This document shows, in pieces, positions 8,406 to 16,779 of a stretch of 64,000 bases of DNA (its first letter is position 1; each line of letters begins with the position of its first letter). The notes under the pieces were generated by a model, which worked only from the letters and a program-made list of their open reading frames with translations, was not told where the DNA came from and ran no database searches. The position numbers and the translations under genes are program-made. The stretch comes from Thauera sp. UBA6194 (GTDB lineage Bacteria > Pseudomonadota > Gammaproteobacteria > Burkholderiales > Rhodocyclaceae): assembly GCA_002422685.1 (NCBI GenBank), contig DITC01000056.1, forward strand, positions 38,533 to 102,532, read 5' to 3'.

Positions 8406-9482
8406 ATGACGCACCACCTCGACTTCATCGTCCCGGGCGACCCCGAACAGCGCACCGGCGGCTATCTGTACGACGCGCACATCGTCGCCGAGCTGCGCCG
8501 CTTGGGCTGGACGGTCGACGTCCATGGCCTGCCCGGGCGCTTCCCCGAGGCCGACGCGAGTGCGCGCGAAGCGCTCGCGCACACCTTGTCCGCGCTGCCC
8601 GCCGGGCGGCGGGTGGTGATAGACGGGCTCGCGCTCGGCGGCCTGCCCGAGGTCGCCATCCGCCACGCCCACAGACTGGCGCTGGTCGCGCTCGTGCACC
8701 ATCCGCTCGCCGACGAGCGCGGGCTGAGCACCGTACGCCGCCGCTGCCTGCTCGCCAGCGAACGCGCAGCGCTCACGGCCGCCTGGCGCGTGATCACCAC
8801 CAGCGCCCACAGCGCCCGCCGCCTGGCCGACTTCGGCCTCGATGGTGGCCGGGTGCGCGTGGTCGAACCCGGCGTGACGCCAAGCCCGCTGGCCGCCGCC
8901 GACGGCGAGCCGCCGCGGCTGCTGTGTGTCGGCACGCTCACCCCGCGCAAGGGCCAGGACGTGCTCGTGCGCGCGCTCGATCGGCTGCAGGGCTTGCGCT
9001 GGCACTGCGACTGCATCGGCAGCCTCACGCGCGATGCGGACTTCGCCGCCACCGTCGCCGGGCTCATCGGCGCCGCAGGCCTCGAGCACCGCATCCGGCT
9101 GCACGGCGAGTGTGACGACGCGCAGCTGCACGCGGCCTATGCCGGCGCCGACCTCTTCGTGCTGCCTTCACACTACGAGGGCTACGGCATGGTGGTGACC
9201 GAGGCCATCGCGGCCGGTCTGCCGGTGCTCACCACCAACGGTGGCGCCCTGGCCGAGACCCTGCCCGCGGGCGCCGGCCTCGCCGTGCCGCCCGACGACG
9301 TCGACGCACTTGCCGAAGCGCTCCGCACCCTGATCCACGACCGCAGCCGACGCCTGGCGCTGCGCGACGGTGCGCGCAAGGCACGCGCCGCACTGCGCGA
9401 CTGGGCGCATGCCGGCGCCCAGTTCGCCGCCGCGCTCGGCGCCCGCGGCCAATCGGCCATGACCCGCGCCGCACCACGCTGA
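8406..9482 (+). CDS. Glycosyltransferase family 4 (GT-B fold)
   Basis: A 358-residue retaining-type GT4 enzyme. The C-terminal half has the nucleotide-sugar signature SHYEGYGMVVTEAIAAGLP (E-x7-E type motif), and VGTLTPRKGQDVLV starts the second Rossmann domain. No signal peptide or membrane helix, so it acts in the cytoplasm or at the membrane face. No clear ribosome site is seen. It sits between the PTPS-like and methyltransferase genes on the same strand. A glycosylating step on the cluster product or a lipid carrier is inferred; donor and acceptor are unknown. Confidence 0.85.
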   Translation: MTHHLDFIVPGDPEQRTGGYLYDAHIVAELRRLGWTVDVHGLPGRFPEADASAREALAHTLSALPAGRRVVIDGLALGGLPEVAIRHAHRLALVALVHHPLADERGLSTVRRRCLLASERAALTAAWRVITTSAHSARRLADFGLDGGRVRVVEPGVTPSPLAAADGEPPRLLCVGTLTPRKGQDVLVRALDRLQGLRWHCDCIGSLTRDADFAATVAGLIGAAGLEHRIRLHGECDDAQLHAAYAGADLFVLPSHYEGYGMVVTEAIAAGLPVLTTNGGALAETLPAGAGLAVPPDDVDALAEALRTLIHDRSRRLALRDGARKARAALRDWAHAGAQFAAALGARGQSAMTRAAPR

Positions 9483-9511
9483 ATTGCACCCACCCACGCA
9501 CGAGCCACACC

Positions 9512-10438
9512 ATGACCGCCCGCCCGCAAACCCCCGCCCCCCCGCCGCAGCCCAAGCCCGACGCCTGCTTCGACGCCGACTGGCTCGCCCTGCGCAGGGC
9601 CGCGGACAGCGCGGCGCGATCACCCGCGCTCGAGGCACGGGCCGCAGACTGGCTCAGGCGGCGGCGCGCGGCGGCGGGCGCTGATGCGCCCCTGCGCCTC
9701 GTCGACCTGGGCAGCGGCAGCGGTGCCAACCCCTGCCACCTCGCCCCACGCCTGCCCGGCCCACAACACTGGACCCTGATCGACCACGACGCCGGCCTGC
9801 TCGACCGCGCCCGCGTCGCGTGCACCGGGCTGCGCGACGCCGAGGGCGGAGCGGTCCGCACCGAGACGCGCCACCTCGACCTCGGCGCAGTGGACGCCCG
9901 AACGCTCGCAGACGCCGACCTCGTCTGTGCCTCGGCCCTGCTCGACCTGGTCGACGCCACCTGGCTCGACCGCCTTGCCGAGGCCTGCAGCGCAAGTGGC
10001 AGCGCGCTGCTCATTACCCTGAGCGTGGACGGCACGTGGCGCTTTCTGCCCGACAGCGCATCCGCTGAAGCGAGTGCGCCCTGTGCCCCGGATGCCGACG
10101 ACGACTTCGTGCGCGCCGCCTTCAACGCGCACCAGCGCCGCGACAAGGGCCTCGGCGCCGCGCTCGGGCCAGACGCCGCACCCGCTCTCGCCGCGCAGCT
10201 GCGCAGCCGCGGCCTGCAGGTCGAGCTCGCGCCCAGCCCGTGGCGGCTCGCCCTCGCCGCGCCCGCCCAGGCCGAGCTCGCGCGCGCGCTGATCGACGGC
10301 TGGCGCGATGCCGCCTGCGCGCAGCAAGCGCAGGCCCGCGCCCGCATTGCCGCCTGGCATGGCCGACGCAGCGCCGACTGCCGGCACGGGCGCGGCACAC
10401 TCGAGCTCGGCCACATCGACCTGTTTGCCGCGCCCTGA
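9512..10438 (+). CDS. Class I SAM-dependent methyltransferase
   Basis: A 308-residue protein with the class I methyltransferase motif I LVDLGSGSGANP near residue 65 and a motif II-like LIDHDAG. The C-terminal half is less recognisable. It starts 29 bases after the glycosyltransferase stop and 33 bases before the flippase-like gene, consistent with one transcript from 6870 to 11512. It could methylate a ring nitrogen, oxygen or sugar hydroxyl of the cluster product; the substrate is not predictable from sequence. Confidence 0.8.
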   Translation: MTARPQTPAPPPQPKPDACFDADWLALRRAADSAARSPALEARAADWLRRRRAAAGADAPLRLVDLGSGSGANPCHLAPRLPGPQHWTLIDHDAGLLDRARVACTGLRDAEGGAVRTETRHLDLGAVDARTLADADLVCASALLDLVDATWLDRLAEACSASGSALLITLSVDGTWRFLPDSASAEASAPCAPDADDDFVRAAFNAHQRRDKGLGAALGPDAAPALAAQLRSRGLQVELAPSPWRLALAAPAQAELARALIDGWRDAACAQQAQARARIAAWHGRRSADCRHGRGTLELGHIDLFAAP

Positions 10439-10471
10439 GCCTGCGCGCCGAACCGCCGCCGACACCACCAG

Positions 10472-11512
10472 ATGCCCCCGCCCGCCACCGCAGCCGCCCC
10501 GCCAGTCCCCAGGCCGCGCCGGCGCGGTCCGTGGCTGCGCGTCGCCGCCAGCCTGGGCCTGATGGTGGCGATCCTGCTGTGGGTGCAACCGCACAGCCTC
10601 GCAGCCGCCTTCTCGGCCCCGCACCCGCTGTGGCTGGCGGCTGCGCTGGCGCTGAGCGTGCCGCAGGTGGCACTGTCGGCCTGGCGCTGGCGGCTCACCG
10701 CCGCCCGCCTCGGCGCGCCCCTGCCCTTGGGCGTGGCGGTGCGCGAGTACTACCTCGCCACCTTCCTCAACCAGATCCTGCCCGGCGGCGTCATGGGCGA
10801 CGCGGCGCGCGCCTGGCGCCACGCTCGCAGCCCGCTCACCTCCACCTCTGGCTCTACTGCGAGCTCGCTCCCGCTCGCGGAGACGAGCACTGGCGCGACC
10901 GCGGCCTGGCACGCCGTGCTCATCGAGCGCGCCTCGGGCCAGCTCGCCCTGCTCGCCGTCGTGCTCGCCACCCTCGCCGTCTCGCCCGAGCTGCAAGCGG
11001 CCACCGCGCGCCTGTTCGCCGCATCCGCCAGCGCCACGGCTGCAGGCTCGACATTCGCAAGCCTGCCCCGCGCCGCGGCGCTGGCGCTGGCGCTGCTGGG
11101 CACGCTCGGCGGCGTCGCCCTGTGGCGAGCGCGCGGCCACATCGCCCGCCTGAGAAAGGCCGTGCAGGCGTCCCTGCTCGCGCGCGCCGTGTTCGTGCGC
11201 CAGCTCGCCGCCTCGCTGCTGATCGTGGCCAGCTACGTCGGCGTCTATCTGTGCTGCGCGCGCATGATCGGCATCGACACCCCCACTGCAAGCCTTGCGC
11301 CGCTGGTGCCCTGGGTGCTGCTGGCGATGGCCATCCCCCTGTCGATCGCGGGCTGGGGGGTGCGCGAGGGTGCCGCCGCCCTGGTCTGGCAGGTCGCCGG
11401 GCTCGACCCCGCCCAGGGGGTTGCGATCTCGATCGCCTACGGGGTGGTCATTCTGCTCTCGAGCCTGCCGGGTGCGCTGGTGCTGCTGCGGCGTCCCGCG
11501 CCGTCGCGCTGA
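10472..11512 (+). CDS. Flippase-like membrane protein (LPG synthase TM family, UPF0104)
   Basis: A 346-residue polytopic membrane protein with seven to eight hydrophobic segments. It matches the lysylphosphatidylglycerol synthase transmembrane domain family: SAWRWRL, then YYLATFLNQILPGGVMGDAARAW, and near the end SIAGWGVREGAAALVW. These proteins lack the tRNA-dependent catalytic domain and are thought to move lipid-linked molecules across the membrane. Its last 65 bases overlap the reductase gene on the opposite strand. In this cluster it is the natural candidate for exporting or flipping the glycosylated product (inference). Confidence 0.85.
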   Translation: MPPPATAAAPPVPRPRRRGPWLRVAASLGLMVAILLWVQPHSLAAAFSAPHPLWLAAALALSVPQVALSAWRWRLTAARLGAPLPLGVAVREYYLATFLNQILPGGVMGDAARAWRHARSPLTSTSGSTASSLPLAETSTGATAAWHAVLIERASGQLALLAVVLATLAVSPELQAATARLFAASASATAAGSTFASLPRAAALALALLGTLGGVALWRARGHIARLRKAVQASLLARAVFVRQLAASLLIVASYVGVYLCCARMIGIDTPTASLAPLVPWVLLAMAIPLSIAGWGVREGAAALVWQVAGLDPAQGVAISIAYGVVILLSSLPGALVLLRRPAPSR

Positions 11513-12410
11513 AGCCCTCGCGACGCAGGTCCAGATCGAACAGCGTGTCCACACCACAGGCAAAGCACCTGCTCGCCGGACGAATCGCTGCGCTCAAGGC
11601 ATCGATCGGCGGCAGGGTGAGACCGGGGCGGCCCGAGCCGATGAGCAACGGCGCGACCAGCACATGCAGGCGGTCGAGCACGCCCGCCTGCAGAAAGCGC
11701 GACACCGTCACGCCACCGCCTTCCACCAGCACCCGCCGATAGCCAGCCTCGTGCAGCACGCGCAGCACGGCCGCGGGCTCGAAGCCGGCGTCGGTGCACG
11801 GCAGCGCGAGCCGGCGCAGTTCGTCGCGCGCCAGCGGCGCGAGACCACCGCGTGGGGATGCCTGCGCAGCGCTGGCGGCAAGGCCGGCGGCCTCGGCTGC
11901 GGCGGTCGACACCACGTGCAGCGTGGGCGCGGCACGGTCGTGGAACACTCGCGCCTGCGGCCGCGCCCGCGCCCGCGGGTCGAGCACCACGCGCAGCGGG
12001 CTGGGGCCGGGCACATGGCGCACGGTCAGCTGCGGATCGTCGGCGTTCACCGTACCCACCCCGACCACCACCGCGTCGACGCTGGCGCGCACCCGATGCA
12101 GATGCGTGCGCGCCTCCATGTCGTTGATGTAGAAAGAATCTCCGCTCTCGGTTGCGATGCGTCCGTCCAGGCTTTGCCCGAGCTGGGCGATCACCAGCGG
12201 CGTCGCCCTCGCCACCAGTGGAAGAAACAGATCGAGCAAGGCGGCGGTCTCGGCAGCGGGCGTGGCGGCACAGCGCCAGGCCCCACCGAGGGCAATTTCG
12301 ACCTCGATATCGCGGACGATGAAACTTGTTGCGCCATTTGCAGCCCAAACGACGTGCCGGGCTTGCAGGATGCAGTCCCAGCCCCAATCTGGTAGAAGTC
12401 TTTTCGACAT
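11448..12410 (-). CDS. RibD-type pyrimidine reductase, no deaminase domain
   Basis: A 320-residue protein whose core is the RibD C-terminal reductase domain (dihydrofolate-reductase fold): QLGQSLDGRIA, then VGVGTVNADDP and LRVVLDP. In riboflavin synthesis this domain reduces the ribosyl side chain of the pyrimidine to ribityl with NADPH. The zinc-binding cytidine-deaminase half of bifunctional RibD is missing; instead there is an unrelated 80-residue N-terminal stretch. The start follows AAGGA. It is divergent from the GTP cyclohydrolase II gene across 95 bases, so the two may share control. Its 3' end overlaps the flippase-like gene. Confidence 0.85.
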   Translation of the reverse strand: MSKRLLPDWGWDCILQARHVVWAANGATSFIVRDIEVEIALGGAWRCAATPAAETAALLDLFLPLVARATPLVIAQLGQSLDGRIATESGDSFYINDMEARTHLHRVRASVDAVVVGVGTVNADDPQLTVRHVPGPSPLRVVLDPRARARPQARVFHDRAAPTLHVVSTAAAEAAGLAASAAQASPRGGLAPLARDELRRLALPCTDAGFEPAAVLRVLHEAGYRRVLVEGGGVTVSRFLQAGVLDRLHVLVAPLLIGSGRPGLTLPPIDALSAAIRPASRCFACGVDTLFDLDLRREGFSATARDAAAAPAHPAGSRAE

Positions 12411-12505
12411 TCATCAATCCTTCAAATACGGTTAGCACCCGCGAGGCTCGATCGATACGCGCATCGCACCCGGGCAACCCTGAACATCCCGACGGAGAAA
12501 AACAA

Positions 12506-13675
12506 ATGCGCCAAGCCGAGCGTGCCCTCTTCGACCTGCGCCGCGGACTTTCGATCCTGCTGCGCCAACCCGCCGGCGACATCCTCGTGCAGGCGGTCGA
12601 GGGCCTCGATGACGACGCGCTCGCCGCGCTGCAAGCCCTCGCTGGCTCCCCGGCCCGCCTCGTCCTCAGCGAGCATCGCATGGCCGCGCTCGGGCGCCGC
12701 CAGACTTCCGCCCCGGGCGCCGCCACCGGCGTGTCGCTCGGCCTGTCGCCCCTGCCCGGCAGCCTCGCGCTGCGCGAGCTCGCCTGGAAGCGTGGCGCCG
12801 CCCTGCCCGCCGGCGCCACCGAACACGCTGCCAGCGCCGCCGAACGTGCCGCACTGCGTCTGCTCGGCCGGGCACAGCTGGTGCCCGCCGCGATCGCTTG
12901 CACCGTCGCTCCCGCACGCGCCGAGGCGGTCGCCGCCGAAGTGGCGAGCGGCACGCTGCTCGCCGTCAGCGCCGCCGAAGCGCTGGAGCTGTGTGCGACG
13001 GGCTCGGGCGGCCTCACCCGCATCAGCGAGGCCCGCGTGCCGCTGGCCGAAGCCGAAAACAGCCGCTTCGTGCTCTTTCGCGAAGCCGACGGCGTGCACG
13101 AGCACGTGGCGATCGTGATCGGCGACGCTGCCGCCTGGCCCGAGGCCGTGCCGGTGCGCCTGCACTCGTCCTGCCTCACCGGCGACCTCTTCGGCAGCCT
13201 GCGCTGCGACTGTGGCGAGCAACTGCGCCGCGGCGTGGCGGCGATCAACGCCCAGGGCGGCGGCATCCTGCTCTACCTGTCGCAGGAAGGGCGCGGCATC
13301 GGGCTCGCCAACAAGCTGCGCGCCTACGGGCTGCAGGACGAAGGTCTGGACACCATCGACGCCGACCAGGTCATCGGCTACTCCAAGGACGAGCGCGATT
13401 TCCGCGTCGCCCACGAGATGCTCGAGCAGCTCGGCGTGCGCAAGGTGCTGCTGCTGACCAACAACCCGAGCAAGGTCGAGGCCCTGCAGCATGCCGGCAT
13501 CAACGTCGTCGCGCGCCAGGCAATCTACGGCGAGGTGACCACGCAGAACCAGCGCTACCTGCACACCAAGGCGAATCGCCACGGCCACTGGCTGCACGAG
13601 CTGCTCTCCGAGCAGGACGAACCGGCCTCGGCCGAGCCGGAGCGCCTCCCCGCGCCGGGCGCCGCTCACCCCTGA
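12506..13675 (+). CDS. GTP cyclohydrolase II with a novel N-terminal half
   Basis: A 389-residue protein. Residues from about 170 on form GTP cyclohydrolase II: zinc ligands C223, C234 and C236 (CLTGDLFGSLRCDC), the catalytic QEGRGIGLANKLRAYGLQD and the VLLLTNNPSK guanine-binding region. It opens GTP to the 2,5-diamino-pyrimidinone ribosyl phosphate. The N-terminal 170 residues are not a recognisable DHBP synthase (no RENEGDL motif), so this is not the usual RibBA fusion. The start has GGAG upstream. Because it sits with a glycosyltransferase, a flippase-like protein and a PTPS-like protein rather than rib genes, I think it serves this cluster. Confidence 0.88.
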   Translation: MRQAERALFDLRRGLSILLRQPAGDILVQAVEGLDDDALAALQALAGSPARLVLSEHRMAALGRRQTSAPGAATGVSLGLSPLPGSLALRELAWKRGAALPAGATEHAASAAERAALRLLGRAQLVPAAIACTVAPARAEAVAAEVASGTLLAVSAAEALELCATGSGGLTRISEARVPLAEAENSRFVLFREADGVHEHVAIVIGDAAAWPEAVPVRLHSSCLTGDLFGSLRCDCGEQLRRGVAAINAQGGGILLYLSQEGRGIGLANKLRAYGLQDEGLDTIDADQVIGYSKDERDFRVAHEMLEQLGVRKVLLLTNNPSKVEALQHAGINVVARQAIYGEVTTQNQRYLHTKANRHGHWLHELLSEQDEPASAEPERLPAPGAAHP

Positions 13676-13756
13676 GCCCGCGCCGCGGTGACAAGCCTGG
13701 CAGGGGCGCGGCACGACGGCGAGCGCAGACGCCGCACCGTGACCGCGCCGCCGTGC

Positions 13757-14587
13757 TCAGGCCTGCCGCGCGGCGCGGCCCGTGCGTTTCCCCAGACTAT
13801 CGAGGGCAAAATCGTGCGCATCCTCGATGACGCGCGCCAGCGCCGCACCGAAATGCTCGACCAGGCGCGCACCGAGCGCGGCGTCGGCGAGCCGGGCGTC
13901 ACCGGTCGCGCCGCCCGGGTTCAGGTCCTGCGCCATCCACGCGAACCCCGCCTCGCCCTCCGGCCCCAGCACACAGCCGCGCGCGGCCATGTCGCGACCG
14001 ATGGAGGCAAAGTCGTCAATGGCCGCCCGGCGCACCTTGTGGGGCGCCAGATGCAGCATCATCGCGGTCTCGAGCGCGCCGCCATGCAGGCCATGACGCA
14101 GCTCGTCCGCGGGCAGCGCATCGGGCGGGGGCGCAAAGCGAAAATGATTGGCCCGTACCACCAACATGTGATGCGCCACGCGCAGCTTCAGCGCGGCCAG
14201 ATCGAGCACGGCCTTGTTTCCACCATGGCTGTTGAACAGCACCAGACGCCGGAAGCCGGCGCGCGCGACGCTGTCACCCAGTTCCACCACGGTCGCGAGC
14301 GCGGTCTCGGGGCTCAGGCTCAGCGTACCGGCGAAGGCGCAGTGCTCGAGGCTCAGCCCCACCGCCACCGGCGGCAGCACGCACACCGGCAGCCCGGCGC
14401 GCAGCTTCGGCAGCGTCGCCTCGAGCAGGCCGAGCGCGATGTCGAGGTCGGTGGACAGCGGCAGATGCTCGCCGTGTTGTTCGATGGCCGCCAGCGGCAG
14501 CACCGCGACGCCGCCCGCGGCGGCGAGCGCGCCGATCTGGCGCGGTGTGAGGTCCTGCCACCAGGGCAGTGTGATGCTGGCCGTCAT
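13757..14587 (-). CDS. Creatininase-family amidohydrolase
   Basis: A 276-residue metal-dependent hydrolase. Metal ligands are in place: Glu/His in AIEQHGEHLPL, Asp in STD, His in NSHGGN and Glu in GALETA. The family includes creatininase, the archaeal FAPy deformylase ArfB that acts in pyrimidine/riboflavin synthesis, and the MftE peptidase. Next to GTP cyclohydrolase II and a stand-alone RibD reductase, an ArfB-like role on a pyrimidine intermediate is more likely than creatinine breakdown (inference). The start has GGAG upstream. It is divergent from the sulfatase-like gene across 86 bases. Confidence 0.85.
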   Translation of the reverse strand: MTASITLPWWQDLTPRQIGALAAAGGVAVLPLAAIEQHGEHLPLSTDLDIALGLLEATLPKLRAGLPVCVLPPVAVGLSLEHCAFAGTLSLSPETALATVVELGDSVARAGFRRLVLFNSHGGNKAVLDLAALKLRVAHHMLVVRANHFRFAPPPDALPADELRHGLHGGALETAMMLHLAPHKVRRAAIDDFASIGRDMAARGCVLGPEGEAGFAWMAQDLNPGGATGDARLADAALGARLVEHFGAALARVIEDAHDFALDSLGKRTGRAARQA

Positions 14588-14673
14588 GGGGATGCGCTCC
14601 AGACAATGCGATCGGAGTGGGCGATCATAGCCTGCGCGAGGCCCGCCATGGGCGCACGGCGCACGGAGCAGGC

Positions 14674-16410
14674 ATGAACGCGCCACCGCGCCCTGGCATG
14701 CGCACGCTGCTCGGGGCCGCGCTCGCCCTGTGCGTGCTGAACGTGCTGCTCGCCCACGGCAACGCCTGGCCCACGGCCTGGCCCACCCTGAGCTGGCGCC
14801 TCGCCCCCGAGCTCGCGCCGCTTGTCGGGCTGCTTGCCGCCTGGGCGGCGCTGCGCGGCGCGCTGCCGCAACGGCTCATCAGCGCGCTCGCCGTGCTCGG
14901 CACGCTGTGGGTGGTGCTGCACTACGTCGATGTCACCGTGCCTGCCATGCTCGGCCGCCGCATCAATGTGTACTGGGATGCGCCCCACCTGGGCGCCGTG
15001 ATCAGCATGAGCGGCAGCATGGCCATGGCCGCCCGGCTGGCGCTCGCGCTGGCGGCGGTCGCGGCGCTCGTCGCGCTCCTGTACCTCGTCGTCCGCCGCT
15101 GCATCCTCACCCTCGCGCGCGGCGCCGAGCAACGCGCCGCGCGCACGCTCATGTTCGCGTTCGCGAGCGCGGTCGCCGCGCTGTGGCTGTCACAGGGCTG
15201 GATCGGGAAGCCGGCCGCACAGACCTTCGCGCCCACGGTGACCGCCATGCTGACCGAACAGGCGCGCTTCCTGGCGACCGCGCTGTCGCGCACCGCGAGT
15301 GCCGAACGGCTCGGTCCGGGGCCCAGGTTTTCCGGCTCGCTCGCCGGGCTGAAAGGCGCGGACGTGCTCATCGTCTTCGCCGAGGCCTACGGCGCGGTTA
15401 CGTTCGACCGGCCGGAGATCGCGCGCGCGCTGGCCCCCGAGCGCGCGCGGCTGGCCGACGCGATTGCCGCCGGCGGACGCCAGGTGGTCTCCGCGCGCGT
15501 CGTTTCACCCACCTTCGGTGGCGCGTCCTGGCTGGCCCATGCCAGCCTGCTGTCGGGGCTGGACATGCGCGACCCGAGCGACTATCAGCTCCTGCTCACG
15601 ACCGAGCGCCCGAGCCTGGTGCGCCACTTTGCGGCGAACGCCTATCGGACGGTGGGCTGGATGCCGGGCCTGCAGCGGCCGTGGCCCGAGGGCGCCTTCT
15701 ATGGTTTCGATCGCTACGCTGACGCCGACCGCGTCGGGTACACCAGCCGCCCGTTCGGCTTCTGGCGCATCCCCGACCAGGCCTCGATGGCCTTGATTCA
15801 TGCGCAGGAGTTCGGCGGACACTTCGGTACACGAGACCCTGCAGCCGAGCACCCGGCTGCGCATGATGCGAGCTCCGGGACGAGTGGCACGAGCGGCACG
15901 AATGGCGCGACCGACTCGGGCGCGCAAGGCTCGCGCACCGCGCCGGCACGCGCCCCACGGCTGGTGGTCTTTCCGACCGTGACCACGCACGCGCCCTTCC
16001 GCGCGCTACCGCCCCTGCGCAGCGACTGGTCGAGCCTGCTCGGGGCCGAGGCTTTCAGCGTGCAGGACGTCGAAGCGGCCGAAGCGGTGCCGACGAGCTG
16101 GTCGAACCCCCTGCCCGCCTACATTGCCTCGATGCGCTACCAGTTCGGCTGGCTCGCCGACTATGTGGCGCGCTACGCGCCTGCAAACCTGGTGATGATC
16201 GTCATCGGCGACCATCAGCCGATCGGCACAGTGAGCGGCCCCGACCAGCCCTGGGACGTACCGGTGCACATCATCTCCAGCAATTCGTCCCTGCTCGCGC
16301 GCTTCGAGGCCGCGGGCTTCGCCGCCGGCCTGCACCCGCCCGCTGCCGCACTCGGGCCCACGCATGCGCTCACGCCCATCCTGGTGGATGCGTTCGGCCG
16401 CAGCGACTGA
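14674..16410 (+). CDS. Membrane sulfatase/alkaline-phosphatase-fold protein (phosphotransferase-like)
   Basis: A 578-residue protein with four to five N-terminal membrane helices followed by a large extracytoplasmic domain of the sulfatase/alkaline phosphatase superfamily. Conserved sites include VIVFAEAYGA (metal Glu), SPTFGGASWLAHASLLSG, TVTTHAPF and VIGDHQP (metal Asp/His). The architecture resembles lipoteichoic-acid synthase, OpgB and EptA-type enzymes that move phospho-alcohol groups from lipids to acceptors in the periplasm. A low-complexity Gly/Thr/Ser stretch near residue 405 is probably a surface loop. It has a GGAG ribosome site. It fits the end of the cluster as a periplasmic tailoring or release enzyme (inference). 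Confidence 0.82.
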   Translation: MNAPPRPGMRTLLGAALALCVLNVLLAHGNAWPTAWPTLSWRLAPELAPLVGLLAAWAALRGALPQRLISALAVLGTLWVVLHYVDVTVPAMLGRRINVYWDAPHLGAVISMSGSMAMAARLALALAAVAALVALLYLVVRRCILTLARGAEQRAARTLMFAFASAVAALWLSQGWIGKPAAQTFAPTVTAMLTEQARFLATALSRTASAERLGPGPRFSGSLAGLKGADVLIVFAEAYGAVTFDRPEIARALAPERARLADAIAAGGRQVVSARVVSPTFGGASWLAHASLLSGLDMRDPSDYQLLLTTERPSLVRHFAANAYRTVGWMPGLQRPWPEGAFYGFDRYADADRVGYTSRPFGFWRIPDQASMALIHAQEFGGHFGTRDPAAEHPAAHDASSGTSGTSGTNGATDSGAQGSRTAPARAPRLVVFPTVTTHAPFRALPPLRSDWSSLLGAEAFSVQDVEAAEAVPTSWSNPLPAYIASMRYQFGWLADYVARYAPANLVMIVIGDHQPIGTVSGPDQPWDVPVHIISSNSSLLARFEAAGFAAGLHPPAAALGPTHALTPILVDAFGRSD

Positions 16411-16419
16411 AGGCGTCGC

Positions 16420-16704
16420 TCAGTCCTCCTGTTCGGGCGGATCGAAGCGGTAGAGCAGCGTGTTGCAGCTCGCGCACGCAATGATCCGGCGCTCGTCCTT
16501 GCCGTGCGTCAGCCCCTCTTCCTTGAGCTCGGCCGAGTCGCAGGCCTTGCAGCGAGCCTCGGTCTGGTTGTTGGCATAGAGATAGGCGTTGAGATCGGGC
16601 AGCGCGCGTTTTTTCTGCTCCAGGCGGTGAAACTTGCGCAGGATCAGCCAGAACGTGAAGAACACCGCAAGGATGAACAAAATCGGAAAGGGAATGGAAG
16701 ACAT
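16420..16704 (-). CDS. Small membrane protein with zinc-ribbon tail
   Basis: A 94-residue protein: one N-terminal membrane helix (about residues 6-22), a short basic coil, then a CKAC...CASC pair spaced as in a zinc ribbon. It would be anchored in the inner membrane with the metal site in the cytoplasm. The function is unknown. It is convergent with the sulfatase-like gene (9-base gap) and lies downstream of rmuC on the same strand. Confidence 0.7.
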   Translation of the reverse strand: MSSIPFPILFILAVFFTFWLILRKFHRLEQKKRALPDLNAYLYANNQTEARCKACDSAELKEEGLTHGKDERRIIACASCNTLLYRFDPPEQED

Positions 16705-16779
16705 CAGCTCGGGCGCCTGGTAAAAAATATGTGATTTCAGGACGATACGGACGTCTGCCGTCCGCGTCCCTGCTTTCGG

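Noticed and set aside
12411..12505. FMN riboswitch before the GTP cyclohydrolase II gene
   Set aside because: The 95-base divergent gap is too short for the RFN element and shows none of its conserved segments.
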